This document shows, in pieces, positions 1 to 7,402 of a stretch of 21,252 bases of DNA (its first letter is position 1; each line of letters starts with the position of its first letter). This DNA comes from Flammeovirgaceae bacterium UBA2338. Lineage in GTDB: Bacteria; Bacteroidota; Bacteroidia; Cytophagales; Cyclobacteriaceae. Below the pieces are notes generated by a model that worked only from the letters and a program-made list of their open reading frames with translations, was not told the origin of the DNA and did not search any database. The position numbers and the translations under genes were made by a program. The DNA lies in assembly GCA_002344795.1 (NCBI GenBank), contig DDUM01000058.1:1-21252 (forward strand), in the 5' to 3' direction.

Positions 1-881
1 GTATCGACAAAGCTGAGAAGTCCTTCGCTTCGTTTGTGAATGGTCTTTAAAGAAAAACGAATGTCTTTGATTGTCTCCTCCTTAATTTCAGTCACCTGCT
101 TCTGCTTTCCTTCTTTGTCTTCAAGTACCGTTTGCATGGTTTCCGTGAGCGATGCGATGGGAGTAACGGAGTTCATGATCTCATGAGTTAAAATACGAAT
201 TAACTTATGCCATGCTTCAATTTCTTTTTGTTCAATTTCTGAATTGATGTCCTGAAAGGTGATGAGCTTGTACGGCTTGTCCAGAATAATGGGCGTGCGA
301 ATATCAACCGCAAATGTCTTCTTCTCTCCATTGACTGTAAACGACATTAAGCTTCTGGCGTTGTCACCAAGCTCATCGATACGTTCAGCAAATTCAGGGT
401 TCAATTGCCGTACTAATTTCCAGTTTTTCGCTCCGGGTATTCCGGCCAACTGCTCCGCCATGGGGTTGATGATGGTGATGGTGCTTTCATTTTCAAGTGA
501 TATGATTCCAAACTGGAGTTGTCTGACCAGTATTTGCAGGAAGTGATATTGCGCTTCTTTTTCAATTTTTACATCCTTATAGGCCTGGATGATTTCTATC
601 ATACTGTGTTGAAGTGCTTTGAATGATTGGCCTAAGGGAGGCTCTCGAAAGGTAATGGAGAAGTCAGAATGACGTATGGCCAAAAAAAGACGAGCAAGCT
701 CCCTGTTCGTATGATTAACAAATCGAATGAGTTCTCCGATTTGTATAATCAGAATGACAAACAGTATAATTTGATTGAAGAAGAGACGAGTGTCACCGAA
801 AATAATGGAAAGAACAATAACGTTGAGCAACAGAAGTATAATTCTGACAACAATTAGGAATGTAAATTTCTTATAAAACAT
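1..881 (-). CDS. Membrane sensor histidine kinase, C-terminal part cut off by window edge
   Basis: Reading leftward from an ATG at 881, an open frame of 293 codons runs off the window. Residues about 7-28 and 33-51 are two hydrophobic helices separated by only a few residues, so there is almost no periplasmic sensor. A linker follows, then a PAS-like region (about 115-215, with FGIISLENES and MAEQLAGIPG). The HisKA dimerisation helix has the phospho-acceptor H233 in LTHEIMNSVTPI. The ATP-binding domain lies beyond the edge. The family autophosphorylates on this histidine and passes the phosphate to a response regulator; the partner is almost certainly the NtrC-type regulator 96 bases upstream on the same strand. 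The short sensor suggests an intramembrane or cytoplasmic signal, as in NtrY-like kinases (inference). Identification as a kinase is secure; the signal is unknown. Confidence 0.9.
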   Translation of the reverse strand, partial: MFYKKFTFLIVVRIILLLLNVIVLSIIFGDTRLFFNQIILFVILIIQIGELIRFVNHTNRELARLFLAIRHSDFSITFREPPLGQSFKALQHSMIEIIQAYKDVKIEKEAQYHFLQILVRQLQFGIISLENESTITIINPMAEQLAGIPGAKNWKLVRQLNPEFAERIDELGDNARSLMSFTVNGEKKTFAVDIRTPIILDKPYKLITFQDINSEIEQKEIEAWHKLIRILTHEIMNSVTPIASLTETMQTVLEDKEGKQKQVTEIKEETIKDIRFSLKTIHKRSEGLLSFVD

Positions 882-928
882 GGGTTAGGATTCACACAAA
901 GTTTTCCTTTATACTAACTGCTTCATTG

Positions 929-968
929 TATATTGTCAATTGCGTTTTGTCAACTGTCAATTATTTTT
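929..968. repeat. Degenerate TTGTCAA-type repeat in kinase/regulator spacer
   Basis: The 96-base gap between the regulator stop and the kinase start contains several imperfect copies of a word close to TTGTCAA or TGTCAAT. These are partly complementary to each other (CAATTG) and end in a T-run. It is AT-rich and non-coding; both genes point left, so it lies inside their transcript. It could attenuate kinase expression, but no stable stem is obvious. Confidence 0.35.
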
Positions 969-977
969 TATCAAAAA

Positions 978-2345
978 CTAAATCTTATACTTCTTCATCC
1001 GCCTGTACAAAGAGGTACGCGTCATTCCCAGGGTGCGTGCTGTTTTAGTTACATTTCCTTCATGGGCGTCCAACGATTCGAGAATAAATAGCTTTTCCAT
1101 TTCTTCCATTGTAAGCTGCTGCGTTGGCTCCTGCGACTTGGCCGGAATACTATTGATCAGCAAGTCCGCTGAGTGAATTACTTTTCCATCTGTCAGGATT
1201 ACGGCCCTTTCAATAGCATGTTGTAGTTCCCTGATATTACCGGGCCAGGGATACTTTTTCAATTTCGTAAAAATAGCCTTATCCATCTTTATTCCCTGAC
1301 GGTTATATTTTTTACCGTACTGATTTAGAAAATGATTGGTTAGTATTTCCATATCATCCGGTCGTTCCCGAAGAGGTGGCACACGTATTTCCACTGTATT
1401 AATTCGGTACAACAAATCCTGCCTGAATTTCTTCTCATAGATCATATCGTATAACGGCATATTGGTGGCGCATATCAATCTGAAGTCCACATTGATTTCC
1501 TTATTGGATCCAACGCGCTGTATTTTTCGCTGCTGAAGTACAGTTAATAATTTGGACTGTAGGGGCAGGGAGAGATTTCCAATTTCATCAAGAAATAATG
1601 TTCCACCGGAGGCAATTTCAAACCTGCCTGGTTTATCTTGTTTGGCATCGGTGAAGGCTCCTTTAACATGACCGAACAGCTCACTTTCAAAAAGGGATTC
1701 AGTGATCCCACCGAGATCTACACTGATAAAGACTTTATCTTTTCGGAGCGACTGTCGATGGATGGCACGTGCTACCAGCTCTTTACCGGTTCCATTCTCT
1801 CCCAGAATCAAAACATCCGCCTCTGTGCCCGCCACCCGATCTATTAATTCGTGTACCCGTTGGATGGCCGTGGAACTACCAATAAAATCTGTAAAACCAA
1901 CATCAAGATCGTTACTCAGTTTCTCTTGTGTTAACTTTACTTTTTCAAGCTCCTTTTTAGACTTTCTCAGTTGAAAGGCAGACATGATGGTGCCTAGCAA
2001 CTTTTGATTCTTCCAGGGTTTAAGGACAAAGTCAGTTGCTCCGCTCTTCATCGCCTTTACGGCAAGGTCCACCTCACCGTAGGCGGTGATAAGAATCACT
2101 ACCGCTTGCGAGTCTGTTTTTAGGATTTGATCCAGCCACTGAAATCCTTCTTCACCATCATTGATTCCCTTACTGAAATTCATATCCAACAGGATGACAT
2201 CAAAATCCTGTTGATTCAATAGGGGTAGTATATTTTCTGGGTCTTCCTCGATTACGACATTAGAAAACTCCTGTTTGAGAAACATTTTGGCTGTTTCCAA
2301 CACATCCCGGTCGTCATCTACAATCAATATATTTCCTTTGGTCAT
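978..2345 (-). CDS. NtrC-family sigma-54-dependent response regulator
   Basis: The protein has 455 residues. I chose the start at 2345 (MTKGNILIVDDD) because it puts the receiver domain at the N-terminus; an in-frame ATG at 2399 would add 18 residues with no match to the family. Receiver: acidic D10-D12, phospho-acceptor D54, T87, K109. AAA+ domain: Walker A GENGTGKE at 182-189, the sigma-54 contact loop as GAFTDA at 229-234 (usual form GAFTGA), Walker B GGTLFLDEIG at 247-256, and the arginine-rich region near 325. A Fis-type helix-turn-helix occupies 429-452 and ends the protein. The family binds enhancers and drives ATP-dependent opening of sigma-54 promoters after phosphorylation. The downstream kinase on the same strand is the likely partner, and the divergent permease operon is the likely target (inference). 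Confidence 0.95.
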   Translation of the reverse strand: MTKGNILIVDDDRDVLETAKMFLKQEFSNVVIEEDPENILPLLNQQDFDVILLDMNFSKGINDGEEGFQWLDQILKTDSQAVVILITAYGEVDLAVKAMKSGATDFVLKPWKNQKLLGTIMSAFQLRKSKKELEKVKLTQEKLSNDLDVGFTDFIGSSTAIQRVHELIDRVAGTEADVLILGENGTGKELVARAIHRQSLRKDKVFISVDLGGITESLFESELFGHVKGAFTDAKQDKPGRFEIASGGTLFLDEIGNLSLPLQSKLLTVLQQRKIQRVGSNKEINVDFRLICATNMPLYDMIYEKKFRQDLLYRINTVEIRVPPLRERPDDMEILTNHFLNQYGKKYNRQGIKMDKAIFTKLKKYPWPGNIRELQHAIERAVILTDGKVIHSADLLINSIPAKSQEPTQQLTMEEMEKLFILESLDAHEGNVTKTARTLGMTRTSLYRRMKKYKI

Positions 2346-2404
2346 TGCGAAATCAATTATGAGTGCATCAAAGTAGTTAATTGTAACGATAACAAGCATT
2401 AATG

Positions 2405-2422
2405 TGTATCAATTTCGATACA
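2405..2422. promoter_or_regulatory. Dyad TGTATC-N6-GATACA, candidate regulator binding site
   Basis: A perfect 6-bp inverted repeat with a 6-base spacer lies 60 bases upstream of the regulator start and 123 bases upstream of the permease operon. Its centre is about 97 bases before the transcription start implied by the sigma-54-like site at 2486, a usual distance for an NtrC-type enhancer. It would also overlap a promoter of the regulator gene, which would allow autoregulation. The dyad is seen directly; its role is inferred. Confidence 0.4.
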
Positions 2423-2485
2423 AATATTTTTCACTACCGAACAGTTAACTTATCTAAATATCTGATAATTAGCTATTTACAATAG

Positions 2486-2501
2486 TGGCATATTTATAGT
2501 A
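2486..2501 (+). promoter_or_regulatory. Candidate sigma-54 (-24/-12) promoter of the permease operon
   Basis: TGGCA at 2486-2490 matches the -24 half of the sigma-54 consensus (TGGCAC-N5-TTGC). The GG at 2487-2488 is followed after ten bases by GT at 2499-2500 where the consensus has GC, so the -12 half is imperfect. Transcription would begin near 2511, about 34 bases before the first permease start. The divergent sigma-54 activator gene makes the reading attractive, but the match alone is moderate. Confidence 0.35.
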
Positions 2502-2544
2502 CAAGCGAGAGCACATACTGAGGAAACAAAACACACTTAGGCTT

Positions 2545-4938
2545 ATGCTGAAGAACTACATCAAAATAACCTTTCGAAACCTCATTAGAAACAGAGTTTC
2601 TACTACCATCAACCTGTTGGGCCTGAGCCTGGGAATAAGCGTTTGCTTGCTTTTGTTTCTGTTGATTGATTATGAACTCAACTTTGATGAGTTCCATACT
2701 AAGAAAGACCACATCTTCAGAGTCACCCGGGAAGAGGCGGGTGGATCTTTGACAAAGCGTACTTCATCCACGCCATTTCCTTTGCACGCTGCTATCGTTA
2801 ATGATTATCCTGAACTGAAGGCGGTTGCTCACATCTTTCCGCCTGAAGAACATCAACTGAAAGTAGGTGACAAGATTTGGCTGGAGCCGAAAGTGATGTT
2901 TGCTGACTCTTCTTTTTTCAAGGTTTTTGATTTTCCTGCGATAGAAGGAAACCCGCTCCAATCATTTAAGAATCCTAACGTAGCAGTGATCACCGAATCC
3001 ATGGCTCGAAATCGTTTCGGAGAGGAGTCGCCCATTGGGAAAACAGTTAATGTTTCTGAGGCGGTCGATGTTGAAATAGTGGGCATTATTCAGGATCCTC
3101 CGAAAAATTCTCACTTCACTTTTTCCATGATTGTGGTGATTGATTCGTTTAGTGAAGACCTTGTAGGTGGTTTTACCTATGATTCATGGAATGTAACACT
3201 TGGATTTACCAATTATATCCTGCTTCCTGATGGCGTGTCTGAAACTGATTTTGAAAAAAGAATGGCTGTACTTCCGGAGAAGTACTTATCCGAAGAGAAC
3301 GCAGCAAAAACGAGATATGAATTACAACCACTGAACGAAATCCATTTTGATAAAACGTACGCGCAATCCAACTCAGGATATACTATTGATACAACCTATC
3401 TGTTGGTATTGGGCTTGGTAGGTGTTTTTATTTTGCTTCTCGCATGCATCAATTTTATCAACTTAAGCACAGCGGTGGCCATTAAGAAAGCAAAAGAAGT
3501 AGGGGTGAGAAAGGTGATGGGGGCTTCTCGTATGCAACTCGTGAGTCAATATATGGGTGAGGCATTTGTGCTAACTTTTTTATCAGCACTGATTGCTTTG
3601 GGAATAGCGGAGCGTGTACTTCCCTCCCTTAATAATTTCCTTGATACGGGTATGTCCATGTTTGCACTAGGTAACCCTATAGCAGTTTGGATATTTGTGG
3701 GCGGAATTATCCTGGTTTCAATTTTATCAGGGTTATATCCTGCATGGGCTTTATCAGGCTACAAGCCAGTAGCGGCCATGAAGGCAAAGGCAAATAGCCA
3801 CACCAGTTCTTCTGTGTTCCTGAGAAAGGGCTTAGTCACCTTTCAGTTTGTGATCAGTCAGGTGTTGATCATTGGAACAATCGTTGTGGCGAGCCAAATG
3901 AATTATTTTCGGAATAAGCCACTTGGGTTTGATCGTGATCAGATAGTTACTTTTTCCTTAAATGATAATGATCCTGCATTGCTTCACACATTAAAAACTG
4001 AATTGCTGTCGAATAGCAACGTCCAAAATGTTTCTTTTGGTGTGGGAGTGCCTACATCGGATAATGACATCAACTCTGAAATAAAGGTGACCGGGCTGGA
4101 AGGGGATTTTGAGGTGGCGTTTAAAACTGTTGACTTTGATTATTTAAAGACATTCGATCTTCAGCTTGCTTCGGGAAGGTGGTATCTAAAGGAGAACCAG
4201 AGTGCGGAAGAAATAGAATTTATTATTAATGAAACAGCTGCTCGTGAGTTGGGGTTTTCTTCAGAGGAAGTTCTGGGGAAGGAAATATTTTTTGGGATGA
4301 ATGATATCAAAGGAAATGTGGTAGGGGTGGTGAAAGACTTTCATGTCAACTCACTTCGGGAGGCGATAAAACCTATTGTAATGTTTCAATACCCAAAGCT
4401 GTACTTTGAGGGAGGCGTTAAGATTTCCAACAGTAATGTTCCTGAAACGATAGAGCATATTAAAAGTGCATGGGAGCAAGCCTACCCTGGCTATTTGTTT
4501 ACCTATGAATTTCTCGATGATGCCATAGCAAAGAATTACAGTAGAGAGGAGCAACTCTTTTCTATTTTTAAAATATTTGCAGGAATTTCGATTGCAATCG
4601 GGTGCCTTGGATTATTTGGGTTGATCTCTTTTATGGTCGTTCAAAAAACGAAAGAGGTGGGTGTACGAAAAGTTCTGGGGGCTTCAGTTTCTGGTATTGT
4701 ACTCCTTTTCTCCAGGGACTTTATGAAGCTGCTGTTGATTGCATTCCTGATAGCCGCACCTTTAAGCTGGTATGCAATGGGACAATGGTTAAGTGGGTTT
4801 GCCTACAAAATTGATTTATCACCTTATTATTTTTTGTTGGGTGGATTCATCAACCTGATCATTGCATTCTTAACGATCGGATATCAGGCCAGAAGGGCTG
4901 GAGTAGCCAATCCCATCGATTCATTAAGAGATGAATAA
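2545..4938 (+). CDS. FtsX/MacB-like ABC transporter permease 1
   Basis: This is a 797-residue inner-membrane protein built as two fused permease halves. One N-terminal helix (about 20-42) precedes an extracytoplasmic MacB-type domain (about 60-270). Three helices follow, the first near 283-306, with the FtsX signature GVRKVMGAS near 320. A fifth helix (about 430-450, after LRKGLVTFQFVISQ) starts the second half, which has another extracytoplasmic domain and three more helices with GVRKVLGAS near 706. Eight helices and about 800 residues are normal for the Bacteroidota version. MacB/LolCE-type relatives use a separate cytoplasmic ATPase for mechanotransmission (export of peptides, drugs or lipoproteins); the substrate here is unknown. 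It is the first gene of a three-permease run behind the sigma-54-like site. Confidence 0.93.
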   Translation: MLKNYIKITFRNLIRNRVSTTINLLGLSLGISVCLLLFLLIDYELNFDEFHTKKDHIFRVTREEAGGSLTKRTSSTPFPLHAAIVNDYPELKAVAHIFPPEEHQLKVGDKIWLEPKVMFADSSFFKVFDFPAIEGNPLQSFKNPNVAVITESMARNRFGEESPIGKTVNVSEAVDVEIVGIIQDPPKNSHFTFSMIVVIDSFSEDLVGGFTYDSWNVTLGFTNYILLPDGVSETDFEKRMAVLPEKYLSEENAAKTRYELQPLNEIHFDKTYAQSNSGYTIDTTYLLVLGLVGVFILLLACINFINLSTAVAIKKAKEVGVRKVMGASRMQLVSQYMGEAFVLTFLSALIALGIAERVLPSLNNFLDTGMSMFALGNPIAVWIFVGGIILVSILSGLYPAWALSGYKPVAAMKAKANSHTSSSVFLRKGLVTFQFVISQVLIIGTIVVASQMNYFRNKPLGFDRDQIVTFSLNDNDPALLHTLKTELLSNSNVQNVSFGVGVPTSDNDINSEIKVTGLEGDFEVAFKTVDFDYLKTFDLQLASGRWYLKENQSAEEIEFIINETAARELGFSSEEVLGKEIFFGMNDIKGNVVGVVKDFHVNSLREAIKPIVMFQYPKLYFEGGVKISNSNVPETIEHIKSAWEQAYPGYLFTYEFLDDAIAKNYSREEQLFSIFKIFAGISIAIGCLGLFGLISFMVVQKTKEVGVRKVLGASVSGIVLLFSRDFMKLLLIAFLIAAPLSWYAMGQWLSGFAYKIDLSPYYFLLGGFINLIIAFLTIGYQARRAGVANPIDSLRDE

Positions 4939-4986
4939 ATAGATACGATAACGAACTTGACTGATAACGGATATTAATTTAAAAAT

Positions 4987-7371
4987 ATGCTTAAAAATTA
5001 TTTCATAATCACCATTAGAAACATTAAACGGAATTTGAGCTATTCTGCGATTAATGTATTCGGCCTTGCGTTGGGTATTACCTGTAGCATGGTGCTTTTT
5101 TTGATGATCACCTTTTACCTGAGTTTTGACAACTACCACGACAACAAAGATCGTATTTACAGAATAGTAACCTCTTCGGAGAACAATGGGAGGGAGGACT
5201 TTTTTGCAGGGGTACCCGCTCCACTGCCCGGAGCACTGGCCAGTGATATTACAGGCATCCAACACGTGTTGTTTACATCAGGAGACAACAATGCATTATT
5301 TACCATTATAGACAATGGTGCCCCAAAGATTTTTGAGCAGGAAAACGGACTGGCATATTCAGATTCCACCTACTTCACCTTCTTCAATAGAGCTTTCATT
5401 ATGGGAGACTACAAGACGGCCTTGCAACAACCCAACCAGATCATACTTTCTGAAAAGACAGCGAAGAAATTTTTTGGCGAGGTAAATCCTATGGGTCAAC
5501 TCATCAAGCTGAATAACAAAACAGAACTGAAGGTTACGGGTATCATAGAAGACCATCCCGATAATACTACCTTTCCTTTTGAGATTCTTATCTCTTACCT
5601 CACCATTCAAAAGGACAAAGAAGAAAGTGGATGGAACAGCGTTTATAGCGATGATCAGTGTTTTGTTATGCTGGAGGCAGGAACACCCCCTGATGCCATC
5701 AATAATCAGTTTCCGGCTTTTGTCAAAAAATATGAAACCCAACGGGAAGAAAGAAGTTTGAAAAGATGGTTGCAGCCCCTTCAGGAAATAAATTACGACA
5801 GCCGTTTCGGCAACTATCGATATACCACGGTAAGTAAGACGTCCATTTTGGCCATGGGAGTAGTGGCGTTGTTCTTGTTGATTACGGCCTGCATCAACTT
5901 TATTAATCTTTCTACAGCAGTGGCTGTAAAACGTTCAAAGGAAGTTGGCATTCGCAAGGTGCTGGGAAGCCAACGGTTGCAGCTGATGGGTCAGTACCTG
6001 GCAGAAACCGGTATGATCACTTTGGTGGCTTTATTAATATCAGTAGGACTATCAGAGTTGGCTTTGATTCAGTTAAATGCATTTTTGGATATCAACCTGC
6101 ACGTTGATTTTACAGACCTGCGGTTGATTACATTCCTGATAGGAGTATGGGCAGTGGTGAGTTTGGCCTCGGGCTTTTATCCTGCTTTGCTGCTGTCAGG
6201 TTTTAGTCCTGCATTGGCGCTGAAAAATAAAATTACCAACCGGAGCACGGGCGGTTTTGCATTGCGTAGAAGTCTGGTGGTGTTTCAGTTTGTGATCTCT
6301 CAACTGCTCATAGTGGGAACCGTGATCCTGCTGGCGCAAATGAATTTTTTGGAGTCCAAAGATCTGGGATTTTCAAAAGACGCAGTCATCAATGTTCCCA
6401 TTCCGAATAATGCGCCACTAAATAATAAAAAGGTACTGAAATCAGAACTATTGCGAATGGGTGGTGTAGAACGCGTGAGTTTGTGCAACACAGCACCCTC
6501 GAGTGGTTCCGTTTCTATGACGGCTTATACCATAGAAGGGATAGAGGGCAATCATCTGACTCAGGTTAAATTGACCGATGAAGATTACATTGATTTATTC
6601 AAAATAGAATTGCTGGCAGGAAACAACCTGATGGGTTTAGATTCTGCCAATTCCTGCCTGGTGAATGAAAAGCTTTTGAAATCACTGGGTTTGGAAAAAC
6701 CGGAAGAAATCATTGGAAGGGTAATATCCATTTGGGGAATGAATTTGCCTGTAGCCGGTGTGGTCAAAGATTTCCATACCATCTCCCTTGAAAGAGAAAT
6801 AGATCCTACTATCCTTTTCAACAGAGTAGACAGCTATCGCACCGCTGCCATAAAATTAAAAGGAGGGTCAGTGAAAGAAACACTGGGAGAAGTGGAGCGT
6901 GCATGGGCCGCCCAATACCCTGACTTCCTGTTCAGCTATGAGTTTCTCGACAATGAGATCAAAGAGTTTTATGAGTCGGAACAAAAGATGTCAACACTGC
7001 TGATTCTCTTTTCAGTCATTGCCATCACCATCGGCTGTTTGGGATTGTATGGCTTGATCTCTTTTATGGCCAATGAAAAGGAAAAGGAAATTGGTGTGCG
7101 CAAAGTATTGGGTGCGTCTACCGGAAACATTCTGATCATCTTCTCTAAAGAATTTATTATTCTGATCCTGGTGGCCTTTGCCATCGCATCGCCACTAGCG
7201 GCTTACATTATGGGGCAATGGTTGGACAATTTTGCCTATCGGGTGCCACTTACCAGTCTCATGTTCGTCACAGGTATTGGCATCACAATTATAATCGCTT
7301 TTGTCACGGTAGGATTTAGATCGATAAGAGCGGCTTTGGCTAATCCTATTAATGCATTGAGAAATGAATAG
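4987..7371 (+). CDS. FtsX/MacB-like ABC transporter permease 2
   Basis: This 794-residue paralogue of the preceding gene starts 48 bases after its stop, on the same strand. The layout is identical: N-terminal helix at about 20-42, MacB-type extracytoplasmic domain, three helices with GIRKVLGSQ near 322, a fifth helix after LRRSLVVFQFVISQ (near 425), a second extracytoplasmic domain, and a terminal three-helix block with GVRKVLGAS near 703. Sequence between the two extracytoplasmic domains and those of gene 1 has diverged much more than the membrane parts, as expected if the partners or cargo differ. The protein probably forms homo- or heterodimers with its neighbours and needs an ATPase encoded elsewhere (inference). 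Confidence 0.93.
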   Translation: MLKNYFIITIRNIKRNLSYSAINVFGLALGITCSMVLFLMITFYLSFDNYHDNKDRIYRIVTSSENNGREDFFAGVPAPLPGALASDITGIQHVLFTSGDNNALFTIIDNGAPKIFEQENGLAYSDSTYFTFFNRAFIMGDYKTALQQPNQIILSEKTAKKFFGEVNPMGQLIKLNNKTELKVTGIIEDHPDNTTFPFEILISYLTIQKDKEESGWNSVYSDDQCFVMLEAGTPPDAINNQFPAFVKKYETQREERSLKRWLQPLQEINYDSRFGNYRYTTVSKTSILAMGVVALFLLITACINFINLSTAVAVKRSKEVGIRKVLGSQRLQLMGQYLAETGMITLVALLISVGLSELALIQLNAFLDINLHVDFTDLRLITFLIGVWAVVSLASGFYPALLLSGFSPALALKNKITNRSTGGFALRRSLVVFQFVISQLLIVGTVILLAQMNFLESKDLGFSKDAVINVPIPNNAPLNNKKVLKSELLRMGGVERVSLCNTAPSSGSVSMTAYTIEGIEGNHLTQVKLTDEDYIDLFKIELLAGNNLMGLDSANSCLVNEKLLKSLGLEKPEEIIGRVISIWGMNLPVAGVVKDFHTISLEREIDPTILFNRVDSYRTAAIKLKGGSVKETLGEVERAWAAQYPDFLFSYEFLDNEIKEFYESEQKMSTLLILFSVIAITIGCLGLYGLISFMANEKEKEIGVRKVLGASTGNILIIFSKEFIILILVAFAIASPLAAYIMGQWLDNFAYRVPLTSLMFVTGIGITIIIAFVTVGFRSIRAALANPINALRNE

Positions 7372-7374
7372 GTT

Positions 7375-7399
7375 AGAATCCAGAATCTAGAATTCAGAA
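7375..7399. repeat. Short quasi-periodic repeat between permease genes 2 and 3
   Basis: The 25 bases before the third permease start consist of a degenerate 7-base word repeated about 3.5 times (AGAATCC, AGAATCT, AGAATTC, AGAA). It fills nearly the whole intergenic spacer inside the operon. It resembles in design, not in sequence, the spacer repeats near 930, 11688 and 21190. No function can be read from it. Confidence 0.5.
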
Positions 7400-7402
7400 A
7401 TT

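Noticed and set aside
2346..2399. 18-codon N-terminal extension of the NtrC-type regulator
   Set aside because: The receiver domain is complete from 2345, and the extension has no counterpart in the family.
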